From the NCBI GenBank assembly GCA_029212365.1, contig JARGOC010000008.1, positions 62,001 to 126,000 on the forward strand: 64,000 bases of DNA, given 5' to 3'. Below the pieces are notes generated by a model, which was given only the letters and a program-made list of their open reading frames with translations, was not told the DNA's origin and did not search any database. The position numbers were made by a program, and so were the translations under genes. This document shows positions 50,345-58,903 of the stretch, one piece after another. This DNA comes from Roseovarius sp. GTDB taxonomy: Bacteria > Pseudomonadota > Alphaproteobacteria > Rhodobacterales > Rhodobacteraceae. Within the stretch, counting starts at the first letter, position 1, and each line of letters begins with the position of its first letter.

Positions 50345-51379
50345 TCAGCCGTAGCGGTAGGGCCGTCCGGCTTTTTGCATATCGGCGTTGTATTTCTTGA
50401 ATATCTCTACAACTTTCGCCTTGGTTGGCGATTCCGCTGCGATTTCATCCCAGAACACCAACGCGGCGTCTTCGACCTGCTTCCATTCCGCATCCGGGAT
50501 CGAGGTCAGCTCCATCTTGGGGCCGTCCACGCGCAGGCTGGCTTCACCACCCCAATACCACCATTGGCGATAGTAGTGTGACTGGTCACAGCACACCCGG
50601 AACAGGGTTTGCAGATCTTCTGGCAGTGCGTTCCAACGCTCTTGGTTGGCAAAGAACGATCCCGCCCAGGCACCTGAGATGTTGTTGGTCAGGAAGTAGT
50701 TGGTCACATCCGCCCAGCCGACGGTGTAATCTTCGGTGATACCTGACCATGCAATGCCATCCAGCTCGCCGGTTTGAACGGCCACTTCGATGTCTTCCCA
50801 GGGCAGGGTCACGGGCACCACGCCAAACTGCTGCAAGAATCGACCAGCGGTGGGGAAGGTAAAGACGCGTTTGCCCTTCAGGTCCGCCAGTGAATTGATC
50901 GGATCTTTGGTGGCAAAGTGGCAAGGATCCCATGCACCGGCGCTGATGTGTTTCACGCCGACTTTGGAATATTCCTCGTCCCAAATCTCATTCAAACCAT
51001 ATTGGTTGAACAGAACCGGCACATCCAGGCTGTAACGTGAGGCAAACGGAAAATAGCCGCCAAACACGGTGACTTCGGTGGGCGATGCCATGGAATCATC
51101 ATCCGATTGCACCGCATCAATCGTGCCGTTCTGCATAGCACGGAACAATTCACCCGTTGGCACCAGCTGATCGGCAAAGAACAATTCGATCTGCATCCGG
51201 TCGCCAGCGATTTTGTTGAACATATCAATCGCAGGCTTGATGACGTGCTCGGCCAGCGCCGGGCCAGCATAGGTTTGCATGCGCCATGTGATTTTGTCCT
51301 GCGCCAAGGCAGGGGTTGCCAATGGGGCAGCCAATGCGCCGACACCAGCGGTTTTCAGAAACTTACGTCTTGTTGTCAT
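50345..51379 (-). CDS. dctP: TRAP transporter substrate-binding protein DctP (Tat signal)
   Basis: A 344-residue periplasmic binding protein with an N-terminal twin-arginine signal (TTRRKFLKTAG ... ATPALAQ, cleavage near residue 27). KITWRMQTYAGPAL and the QLVPTGELFRAMQNGTIDA segment are typical of DctP, and the sequence resembles the TakP type that binds 2-oxo acids or related carboxylates. It supplies the DctM/DctQ permeases encoded upstream on the same strand. Its ligand is unknown and could be the amine or amino-alcohol derivative used by the enzymes downstream. Confidence 0.92.
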   Translation of the reverse strand: MTTRRKFLKTAGVGALAAPLATPALAQDKITWRMQTYAGPALAEHVIKPAIDMFNKIAGDRMQIELFFADQLVPTGELFRAMQNGTIDAVQSDDDSMASPTEVTVFGGYFPFASRYSLDVPVLFNQYGLNEIWDEEYSKVGVKHISAGAWDPCHFATKDPINSLADLKGKRVFTFPTAGRFLQQFGVVPVTLPWEDIEVAVQTGELDGIAWSGITEDYTVGWADVTNYFLTNNISGAWAGSFFANQERWNALPEDLQTLFRVCCDQSHYYRQWWYWGGEASLRVDGPKMELTSIPDAEWKQVEDAALVFWDEIAAESPTKAKVVEIFKKYNADMQKAGRPYRYG

Positions 51380-51427
51380 ATCGTCTCTCCTTGATGAAAT
51401 GGGGCCCCGTCATGAGGCTCTTCTTGG

Positions 51428-52750
51428 TTATTTTCCGTACACATAATCGGGCAGCCACAATGCGATCTGAGGAAACATCATCACCAGGCTCAGCGCCACA
51501 ACCATCACCAGTGCAAACGGGATGATTGAAATATAGATATCTCGCAGGCCAATTTCAGGCGGGGCCATGGCGCGCATTAAAAACAGGTTATAGCCGAAGG
51601 GCGGCGTCATATAGGCAATCTGTGTCGTGATCGTATAGAGCACACCATACCAGATCAGATCAAAGCCCAACTCGCCCACCAGCGGCACATAAAGTGGCGC
51701 AACAATGACCAGCATCGCCGTGTCATCCAGAAATGTGCCCATCACGATAAAGCTGAGTTGCATCAGGATCAGGATCATCCATGGATTGAGGTTCAGCTGA
51801 TCGGTAAACAGGCTTTCAATCGCCTTCACCGCACCAAGCCCGTCAAAGATGGCACCAAAGCCAAGTGCCGCCAGAATGATCCACATGAACATACATGAGA
51901 TTGCCAAGGTGGAGCGCACCGAGGTTTCAAACACCGCGCGTGTCATGCGGCCTTTCACGACAGCGGCCAAAAACGCCGTCATCGCCCCAATGGCCGAGCT
52001 TTCAACCAGGCTGGTCCAGCCCTTCACAAAGGGCACCATCATCGCGGCAAAAATCACCAGCGGCAAAAGGCCCGCGCGCAACAGGCGCAGCTTTTCGGCC
52101 ATCGACACGTTGCGTTCTTCTTCGGGCAAGGGCGGGCCCAATTCGGGCTGCAGCCGGCAGCGCACATAGATATAAATGATGAACATCGTGGCCATCATCA
52201 GCCCCGGCACCACACCCGCCAGCCACAGCTGGCCCACGGGCTGGCGCGCGATCATCGCATAAAGCACCAGCACGACCGACGGCGGTACAAGGATGCCCAG
52301 GCTTGATCCGGCCTGAATTACCCCCGTGACCATGATCTTATCATAGCCGCGTCGCAGCAGCTCTGGCAGCGCAATGGTGGCTCCAATGGCCATGCCCGCG
52401 ACACTCAGCCCATTCATCGCCGAGATCAGCACCATCAACCCGATCGTGCCTATCGCCAGCCCGCCTTTGACCGGCCCCATCCAGACATGGAACATTTTGT
52501 ACAGGTCATCGGCGATTTTGCTTTCCGACAGCACATATCCCATGAAAATGAACATGGGCAGGGTCAGCAGCGGATACCATTTCATCAGCTTCATCGCGGC
52601 GGAAAACGGGATTTCCACGCCGCCTGTGCCCCACAAAAGCATCCCCGCAGCGGCCCCGACAAACCCAATGGCCCCAAATACGCGCTGCCCGGTCAGCAAC
52701 ATCAGCATCATGGATGCGAACATCAAAATGGCGATCATATCATAGGACAT
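51428..52750 (-). CDS. dctM: TRAP transporter large permease DctM
   Basis: A 440-residue multi-helix inner-membrane protein of the DctM/IT superfamily. Conserved regions SAAMKLMKWYPLLTLPMFIFMGYVLSES and VIQAGSSLGILVPPSVVLVLYAMIA are visible, with LDDTAMLVIVAPLYVPLV in the second half. It carries the Na+-coupled transport. Its start overlaps the dctQ stop by one base, and it lies 48 bases before dctP on the same strand. Confidence 0.94.
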   Translation of the reverse strand: MSYDMIAILMFASMMLMLLTGQRVFGAIGFVGAAAGMLLWGTGGVEIPFSAAMKLMKWYPLLTLPMFIFMGYVLSESKIADDLYKMFHVWMGPVKGGLAIGTIGLMVLISAMNGLSVAGMAIGATIALPELLRRGYDKIMVTGVIQAGSSLGILVPPSVVLVLYAMIARQPVGQLWLAGVVPGLMMATMFIIYIYVRCRLQPELGPPLPEEERNVSMAEKLRLLRAGLLPLVIFAAMMVPFVKGWTSLVESSAIGAMTAFLAAVVKGRMTRAVFETSVRSTLAISCMFMWIILAALGFGAIFDGLGAVKAIESLFTDQLNLNPWMILILMQLSFIVMGTFLDDTAMLVIVAPLYVPLVGELGFDLIWYGVLYTITTQIAYMTPPFGYNLFLMRAMAPPEIGLRDIYISIIPFALVMVVALSLVMMFPQIALWLPDYVYGK

Positions 52751-53370
52751 CAGATTGCCTCGCCTTTGATGCGGCCCAAATCACGAAACAACTCGGCCAG
52801 ACATTGCAGCAGCATCAGGAAAATACCCAGACACAACAGTGATTTTACCGGCCACAGGTATGGTCTCCACGCGGTGGAGCTGCGTTCAAGATGGCCAAGC
52901 TTTTCCCCAGTGGCATCAAACCCTTGGGTGAAAAGCGTGCGGATCAGATCGCCAAAAAACTCATAGGTGCCAACGTTGTACGGCTGCCCCAGTGAGTAGG
53001 CAAACGAACTCAGCCCGCCATACAGCAGCACCCCCAGATAGAACATCAAAAAGAACACGGTGAACGCATCCATCCATGCCTTTTGTTTGTCACTCCAGCC
53101 GCCATAAAACAGGTCCATCCGCACGTTTGACCCAAGCTGGATCGAATAGGGCCCGCCCAATACATAATAGGCGACCATGACAAACTGAGCGGTTTCCAGC
53201 GTCCAGTATGAAGGTGAAAAAAGCGTCTTAGAGATCGACGACCACAGCAATACCCCCACCAGCACAAAGATCAGATACATCGCAATGCGCCCGATAAACC
53301 GGTTCATCGCGTCAATCGCACGGATATAGGCCAACACAGGTTTAGGCATGTTTGCGGGCTCCTGCGTCAA
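52750..53370 (-). CDS. dctQ: TRAP transporter small permease DctQ
   Basis: A 206-residue four-helix membrane protein with the TRAP DctQ look: LIFVLVGVLLWSSISKTLF, YVLGGPYSIQLGSNVRMDLFYG (the family's inward loop with Asn/Arg) and a C-terminal helix. It partners DctM. It overlaps the amidohydrolase gene by 29 bases at its start and adjoins dctM at its end, so all are translated together. Confidence 0.9.
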   Translation of the reverse strand: MTQEPANMPKPVLAYIRAIDAMNRFIGRIAMYLIFVLVGVLLWSSISKTLFSPSYWTLETAQFVMVAYYVLGGPYSIQLGSNVRMDLFYGGWSDKQKAWMDAFTVFFLMFYLGVLLYGGLSSFAYSLGQPYNVGTYEFFGDLIRTLFTQGFDATGEKLGHLERSSTAWRPYLWPVKSLLCLGIFLMLLQCLAELFRDLGRIKGEAI

Positions 53371-54115
53371 GAAGGGTCAATGCAGGACGCAAAAGGGTGA
53401 GTAGCTCACTTGCCAGTTTGATTTGACCGTTGGTGTCGGCAATCAGATCATTGCGAATTTCGATCATCACATTCAACAGGCCGTTGGCCATGCCGTGAAC
53501 TTGCAAGGAGTGGGTGACACCATCCTCGGGCCCATAGGGGGCATTTCGCATCACTGCACGATGCTCAAGGGCGCTGGCTTGGGCCAACATAGCATCGGCC
53601 AGTCGCGCGTCTGTGTCGTGTAGAATGCCGATTTCAACCGCGCGCGGCATGCCGAAATAAACCGGCGTAAAGCTGTGAATCGTCACCAAAACACTGTCCA
53701 GCCCCTTGGCGGCGCGTGCCTGTAACAGGGCAGTGACCTCGGCACAGAATGGCACATAAATACCGTTTGTGCGGGCGTCACGATCCGCCTGTGTCAGGGA
53801 TTGGTTGCCCGGCACATCTGTCGTTTCAGACCGCGCGGGCATGGCGCTGGCGTCTTCGGGCGGGCGATTGCAATCATAGACCAACCTTGAGGTCAGCCCC
53901 GCCACAAAGGGAGCATCCAACGCCCGCGACAACTCAAGCGATACAGCGCGCGCACCCGGATCCCAGGCAATATGGCCGGTGCGATCGGCCTCGCTCAGCC
54001 CCAGCCCATCCAGCGCGTCGGGGATAAAACTGGACGCGTGTTCACACAAAAGCACGACGCCTCCACGGCCATCGGCGTTCAGCGTTTCAACCGCATCCGA
54101 TTCGTTGAATTGCAT
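53342..54115 (-). CDS. N-formylglutamate amidohydrolase-family protein
   Basis: A 257-residue zinc hydrolase of the HutG/N-formylglutamate type: LLCEHASSFIP with zinc His, DPGARAVS, RLVYDCNRPPEDASAMP and TIHSFTPVYFG. No hut genes are nearby, so formylglutamate from histidine is not an obvious substrate. Because it is coupled to a TRAP transporter and followed by a GS-like ligase, ALDH and ADH, release of glutamate from a gamma-glutamyl conjugate is a reasonable hypothesis. It is the first gene of this minus-strand unit, 138 bases from the divergent RpiR gene. Confidence 0.87.
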   Translation of the reverse strand: MQFNESDAVETLNADGRGGVVLLCEHASSFIPDALDGLGLSEADRTGHIAWDPGARAVSLELSRALDAPFVAGLTSRLVYDCNRPPEDASAMPARSETTDVPGNQSLTQADRDARTNGIYVPFCAEVTALLQARAAKGLDSVLVTIHSFTPVYFGMPRAVEIGILHDTDARLADAMLAQASALEHRAVMRNAPYGPEDGVTHSLQVHGMANGLLNVMIEIRNDLIADTNGQIKLASELLTLLRPALTLLDAGARKHA

Positions 54116-54253
54116 GCATCATCCCCATTTTGAAAAAATCTTTCCACAACGGGTAAATTCTGTCAATAATTATCCAAATCGATTTTCATGTGTGTATAAA
54201 TAAGCGGCACAACACCTGAAATCCATAGTCTGACGAGCCATAGGGGGGGCCAG
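54116..54253. promoter_or_regulatory. Divergent promoter region, amidohydrolase-TRAP unit / RpiR-ABC unit
   Basis: 138 AT-rich bases between the amidohydrolase gene (minus) and the RpiR gene (plus). The RpiR protein may bind here. No clear palindrome was identified by eye. Confidence 0.35.
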
Positions 54254-55129
54254 TTGACACAGCCAGCCACAACCGTCCGAGAGCAAATCCGCTCACAGTA
54301 TTCGGCTCTGACCCAATCAGAGCGCAAATTCGCCAATGCGTTGCTGGAGAACTATCCAAGTGCTGGTTTGGCCTCGATCACCGTTGTGGCCGAAACGGCA
54401 GGTGTGTCCACGCCCACAGTGGCGCGTATGGTGCAAAAGCTGGGGTTCAAAGGCTTTCCGCAGTTCCACAAAGCGCTTCTGACCGAACTACAGGCCAAAG
54501 TGTCCGGCCCCACGCAACGCCGCGCCAATTGGGTGAGCGATGCCCCGGAATCGCATTTGCTCAACCGGTTTTCACTGGCCGTCACACAAAATCTGGAGCG
54601 CACGTTTTCCCATGTGGAACGTGCCGCCTTTGATGATGCCGCAGCGCTGCTGGCCCAATCTGACCGCCGACTCTATGCTGTGGGGGGGCGTATTACCCGC
54701 GCTCTGGCTGATTATGCCTTCACCCATTTTCAGGCGATCCGGCCACGGGTGACACATATGACGTCATCTTCGGCGACATGGCCGCATTATGTGCTGGATA
54801 TGGTCGAAGGCGACATCCTGCTGTTGTTTGATATTCGTCGCTACGAGGCCAATTTGCTGCGTTTGGCCGAACTGGCCGTCGAGCGGGGCGTCAAAGTGAT
54901 CCTGGTCACTGATCAATGGACCAGCCCGATTGCAGATGTTGCGACGCATACATTCAATTGCTGGGTTGAAATCCCGTCAGCCTGGGACAGTAACATCGCC
55001 ACAATGCTGCTGCTGGAGGCGCTGATTGCCGCTGCCCAAGAAGAGCTGTGGCCCGACACCAAGGATCGCTATGAACGCCTGGATGAACTTTTCAGCCAGT
55101 CACGCCTTTTTCGAAAACCGCCAAATTAG
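54254..55129 (+). CDS. MurR/RpiR-family transcriptional regulator
   Basis: A 291-residue regulator starting at TTG 54254 with a GGGGGG stretch five bases upstream. Residues 1-80 are the RpiR helix-turn-helix (LTQSERKFANALLENY, ISTPTVAR-like VSTPTVARMVQKLGFKGFPQFHKAL). Residues 125-270 are a SIS sugar/ligand domain (VGGRITRALADYAF, LFDIRRYEANLLRLAELAVERGVKVILVTD). It precedes the ABC transporter genes by 109 bases and probably regulates them. RpiR proteins often sense phosphorylated metabolites; the ligand here is unknown. Confidence 0.88.
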   Translation: MTQPATTVREQIRSQYSALTQSERKFANALLENYPSAGLASITVVAETAGVSTPTVARMVQKLGFKGFPQFHKALLTELQAKVSGPTQRRANWVSDAPESHLLNRFSLAVTQNLERTFSHVERAAFDDAAALLAQSDRRLYAVGGRITRALADYAFTHFQAIRPRVTHMTSSSATWPHYVLDMVEGDILLLFDIRRYEANLLRLAELAVERGVKVILVTDQWTSPIADVATHTFNCWVEIPSAWDSNIATMLLLEALIAAAQEELWPDTKDRYERLDELFSQSRLFRKPPN

Positions 55130-55238
55130 CAGGCAGGATGCTGCAATATGTGCCAAGTTAATGACAATCGCCCGGATTAAATTTGACTAACCGGTAAAAA
55201 TAAACAAACTGATCACAATCATAAAAACAAGGAGATCA

Positions 55239-56237
55239 ATGATGAAGTCACTTCTAAAACTGACGCGCCGCTCGGTGCTGGCGTCGGTGGCAGCCACATC
55301 TGTGATGCTGTCCGGCGGTATGGCCATGGCCATGGAAAAGGTGAAGGTCGCCGCGATCTACACCTTGCCGGTTGAACAACAGTGGATCAGCCGCATTCAT
55401 CTGGCATTGAACACCGCTGCCGAACGTGGCGATATCGAATATACATTCTCAGAAAACGTGGCCAACACGGATTACGAACGTGTCATGCGCGAATATGCCG
55501 AAGGCGGTGCGCAGCTGATCGTGGGCGAAGTATTTGGCCTTGAACGTGCTGCGCGCAAAGTGGCCAAGGATTATCCCGAAACGGGCTTCCTCATGGGGTC
55601 GTCCTTTGGTCCGGTAGCGCCCAACTTCTCGGTCTTTGACAACTGGATTCACGAACCCTCCTACCTGTCTGGCATGGCCGCAGGTGCGATGACCGAAAGC
55701 AACGTCATCGGTATGGTTGGCGGCTATGCCATCCCCGAAGTGAACCGCCTGATGAACGCCTTTATGGAAGGCGCGCGGGCCCAGAACCCGGATGTCAAAT
55801 TCATCGTGAACTTCATCGACAGCTGGTACGATCCCCCCAAAGCCAAGGAAAGCGCCTTTGCTATGATGGATGCCGGTGCTGACATCATGTACGCCGAACG
55901 CTTTGGCGTATCGGACGCGGCGGTTGAGCGCGGCGTAAAGGCTATTGGCAACGTGATCGACACCTCAGCCGATTATCCCGACACGATCCTCAGCTCAGCC
56001 ATCTGGCATATGGAGGCCACCATCGACAAGGCCATCGCCAATGTCGCAGGCGGATCATTCGAGGCCGCTGACTATGGTCAGTACAGCTTTATGGCGTATG
56101 GCGGTGGATCCCTGGTGATGGACGAAACCCTGGTGCCTGCCGATGTTATAACAGCGGTGCGTGCCAAAGAGGGCGAAATCATGGATGGGCTGTTCCGGGT
56201 GAACGTGAACGACGAACGCCCCGTTTCAGACAACTGA
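55239..56237 (+). CDS. BMP-family ABC transporter substrate-binding protein
   Basis: A 332-residue periplasmic binding protein of the Bmp/PnrA type, which bind purine and pyrimidine nucleosides. A signal peptide (to about residue 31, GGMAMA) carries no lipobox Cys, so it is a soluble periplasmic protein. IVGEVFGLERAARKVAKDYPETGFLMGSS and GMAAGAMTESNVIGMVGGYAIPEV are the family repeats. ATG 55239 and 55242 are both possible; GGAG lies 4 and 7 bases before them. It is the first gene of a Bmp-type ABC system. Confidence 0.92.
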   Translation: MMKSLLKLTRRSVLASVAATSVMLSGGMAMAMEKVKVAAIYTLPVEQQWISRIHLALNTAAERGDIEYTFSENVANTDYERVMREYAEGGAQLIVGEVFGLERAARKVAKDYPETGFLMGSSFGPVAPNFSVFDNWIHEPSYLSGMAAGAMTESNVIGMVGGYAIPEVNRLMNAFMEGARAQNPDVKFIVNFIDSWYDPPKAKESAFAMMDAGADIMYAERFGVSDAAVERGVKAIGNVIDTSADYPDTILSSAIWHMEATIDKAIANVAGGSFEAADYGQYSFMAYGGGSLVMDETLVPADVITAVRAKEGEIMDGLFRVNVNDERPVSDN

Positions 56238-56243
56238 TAGAAA

Positions 56244-56282
56244 AAGGAGGGGGCCGGCATATCGTTCCGGCCCCATCTGCCT
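56244..56282 (+). promoter_or_regulatory. Shine-Dalgarno bridged to the ABC ATPase start by a hairpin
   Basis: AAGGAG (56244-56249) is followed at once by an 8-bp GC stem, GGGGCCGG (56250-56257) and CCGGCCCC (56267-56274), with a 9-base loop. Then come exactly eight bases (56275-56282) and the ATG at 56283. Without folding the SD is 33 bases from the ATG; folded, the spacing is about eight. The stem also sits where a 3' hairpin could stabilise the binding-protein mRNA. Confidence 0.6.
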
Positions 56283-57830
56283 ATGACATCCCAGACAGTT
56301 TTATCTCTCAAAGGCCTGTCCAAGCGGTTCGGGTCGGTGATCGCCAATGACGCGGTTGATCTTGACCTGTGCCAGGGCGAGGTGCTGGCCCTGCTTGGCG
56401 AAAACGGCGCGGGCAAAACCACGCTGATGAACATGCTCTTTGGTCATTACCTGCCCGATGCAGGATCGGTCGAGGTTGCAGGAGTTGACGGCGCGCTGAA
56501 CGCCCTGCCATTGGGCCATCCGCAGGCCGCGTTGGCGGCAGGCATCGGCATGGTGCACCAACATTTCACATTGGCCGAAAACCTGTCGGTGATTGATAAC
56601 ATTATGCTGGGCGCCGAGCCTTTGCTGAGCCTGCGTCGATCTGGACGCGCCGCGCGCCAAAAGATCGAGGCGATCATGCAGCAAAGTGGGCTGAACGCGT
56701 CACTGGATACACGCGTCAGCCTGTTGTCCGTTGGCGAGCGCCAGCGGGTCGAAATCCTCAAGGCGCTGTACCGTGATGCCCGCATTCTGGTGCTGGATGA
56801 ACCCACGGCTGTGCTGACGCCACAAGAGGCGGACGCATTGTTTGAAAACATCGGTGCGATGACCAATACCGGCTTGTCGGTGATCTTCATTTCCCACAAA
56901 CTGCGCGAGGTGCTGGCCTTTTCCAACCGCATTGCTGTGCTGCGCCACGGGGTCAAAGTCGGTGAAATGGCCACATCTGACGCGGATGAGGCCGCGATTG
57001 CGCGCATGATGGTGGGGGCAGAAACCGCGCCCACTCAGCGCGCGCCGATGTCCCCCGGTGCCCCGGTGCTGCGGCTGGAAAACGTCGATGTGCACGGGCA
57101 ATCCAACCGCGATCGGCTGCGCGGCGTCACGCTGGATGTGCATGCGCATGAAATTCTGGGCATCGCAGGTGTGTCAGGAAACGGCCAGTCGGCGTTGGCT
57201 GGCCTGATCTCGGGGCTTGTCCAGGCCGATGCGGGACGAGTGAGCGTGGGGGACACAACCGTGACCCGCGCGCATCCCCTTGACATGATCCGCGCCGGTG
57301 TGGGCCGCATCCCAGAGGATCGCCATCATGACGGCATCGTTGGCGCGATGTCCATGGCCGAGAACATGATAATCGAACGTCTGGACGATCCCGAAGTTCA
57401 ATCCCGCGGGCTGATGAAACATGAGGCCATCGTGGCCAATGCTGAACGGTTGGCGCAGGAGTACGACGTGCGTGGCCCCGGCGTGGAAGCCCGCGCAAGG
57501 CTGCTGTCTGGCGGGAATATCCAAAAGCTGATTCTGGCGCGGGTGTTTGAGCAACACCCCAATCTGATCCTGGCCAACCAACCCACACGCGGCCTCGACA
57601 TGGGGGCTGCATCTGAAGTGGCGCGCCGCCTGATTGAGGCCCGCACACGCGGTGCTGGTGTGGTGCTGATCTCAGAAGACCTGGACGAAATTCTGAGTCT
57701 GGCAGACCGGATATTGGTGATCCACGAAGGCGAGTTGATCCAGGCCGACACCCGTGATCGCGCCGTCATCGGCCTGATGATGGCCGGAGAAACCGCACCA
57801 AGTGCACTCGCAACCGGAGAACCGGCATGA
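56283..57830 (+). CDS. ABC transporter ATP-binding protein (two ATPase domains, nucleoside uptake type)
   Basis: A 515-residue tandem ATPase of the type used with Bmp proteins. Domain 1 has Walker A GENGAGKTT (40-48), signature LLSVGERQRVEIL and Walker B ILVLDEPTA. Domain 2 has a degenerate Walker A (GVSGNGQSALAG), signature SGGNIQKLIL and Walker B LILANQPTRG, where Asp-Glu is replaced by Asn-Gln, so the second site is probably weak. The gene overlaps the first permease gene by four bases. The start is linked to the hairpin described before it. Confidence 0.93.
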   Translation: MTSQTVLSLKGLSKRFGSVIANDAVDLDLCQGEVLALLGENGAGKTTLMNMLFGHYLPDAGSVEVAGVDGALNALPLGHPQAALAAGIGMVHQHFTLAENLSVIDNIMLGAEPLLSLRRSGRAARQKIEAIMQQSGLNASLDTRVSLLSVGERQRVEILKALYRDARILVLDEPTAVLTPQEADALFENIGAMTNTGLSVIFISHKLREVLAFSNRIAVLRHGVKVGEMATSDADEAAIARMMVGAETAPTQRAPMSPGAPVLRLENVDVHGQSNRDRLRGVTLDVHAHEILGIAGVSGNGQSALAGLISGLVQADAGRVSVGDTTVTRAHPLDMIRAGVGRIPEDRHHDGIVGAMSMAENMIIERLDDPEVQSRGLMKHEAIVANAERLAQEYDVRGPGVEARARLLSGGNIQKLILARVFEQHPNLILANQPTRGLDMGAASEVARRLIEARTRGAGVVLISEDLDEILSLADRILVIHEGELIQADTRDRAVIGLMMAGETAPSALATGEPA

Positions 57831-58903
57831 TCCGTATTGAGCCTCGTGGCCGCACCACCAAAGCCCTCACCCTAGGCGTGCCGATCCTGTCGGCGATTGT
57901 GGCTTTGGCGCTGGCGGCCATCCCCTTGGCGTTTGCCGGGGCCAACATCGCATCGGCCTATGGCGAGATGTACAAAGGCGTCTTTGGGTCCCTCTTTGCG
58001 TTCTCAGAAATGCTCACCCGCGCCACGCCGCTGATTTTCACCGGCCTTGCTGCGGCTTTGGCGTTTCGCGCCAAGCTGTGGAACATCGGGGCCGAGGGCC
58101 AGCTATATTTGGGCGCCATGGCCGCCGTGACGGTTGGAACCGGGGTGTTTGACATCCCCGGTGTGATGCTGATCCCGCTGATCATCCTGATGGGCAGTGC
58201 GGCCGGGGCGGCTGGCATGGCGCTGCCTGCCTATCTGAAAACCAAATTTGGTGCGGATGAGGTGGTGACCACCTTGTTGCTGAATTTTGTCATTCTGATC
58301 TTCTTGCAAATGATGCTGGAGGGCCCGCTACAAGACCCAATGGGCCTTGGGTGGCCACAATCAGCGCCTATTCTGGAGCAAGGCATGTTGCCCACGCTGA
58401 TTGACCGGATGCGCCTGCATTCCGGGTTGATCATTGCGTTGATTGCGGCCGTGGTGGCGCAATTTATGCTGGCGCGATCAGTCTGGGGGTTCCGGCTGAG
58501 GGCGGTGGGCGAAAACGCCTCGGCGGCGCGCCATGCCGGCATAAGGGTGAAGCGCACATTGCTCAGCGTTGCAATCGTATCAGGTGCATTGGCCGGCATG
58601 GCCGGCGTGGGCGAAGTGGCGGGGCTAAAGGGGTATCTGACCGCCGATTTGTCGCCCGGCTTTGGCTATACCGGCATCGTTGTGGCGATGCTGGCGGGGC
58701 TGTCACCTGTGGGTGTTGTCATATCGGCCATATTCATCGCCTCGGTGTTTGTTGGTGCAGATTCAATGAGCCGCGCCATGGGCGTATCATCCTATCTGGC
58801 TGACCTTGTGGTCGCCATGTCGCTATTGTGTGTGCTGGTCGGCGGCTTTTTTGCGCGCTACCGCATCACCCGAGTGCGCCCCGTACAGGAGCAGGCATCA
58901 TGA
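57827..58903 (+). CDS. ABC transporter permease (nucleoside/nucleobase type), first
   Basis: A 358-residue integral membrane protein of the BPD_transp_2 type with about ten helices. GLAAALAFRAKLWNIGAEGQLYLGAM and GFRLRAVGENASAARHAGI are the permease signature regions. It is coupled at both ends: ATGA overlap with the ATPase and with the second permease. It pairs with the second permease to form the membrane channel. Confidence 0.92.
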   Translation: MIRIEPRGRTTKALTLGVPILSAIVALALAAIPLAFAGANIASAYGEMYKGVFGSLFAFSEMLTRATPLIFTGLAAALAFRAKLWNIGAEGQLYLGAMAAVTVGTGVFDIPGVMLIPLIILMGSAAGAAGMALPAYLKTKFGADEVVTTLLLNFVILIFLQMMLEGPLQDPMGLGWPQSAPILEQGMLPTLIDRMRLHSGLIIALIAAVVAQFMLARSVWGFRLRAVGENASAARHAGIRVKRTLLSVAIVSGALAGMAGVGEVAGLKGYLTADLSPGFGYTGIVVAMLAGLSPVGVVISAIFIASVFVGADSMSRAMGVSSYLADLVVAMSLLCVLVGGFFARYRITRVRPVQEQAS

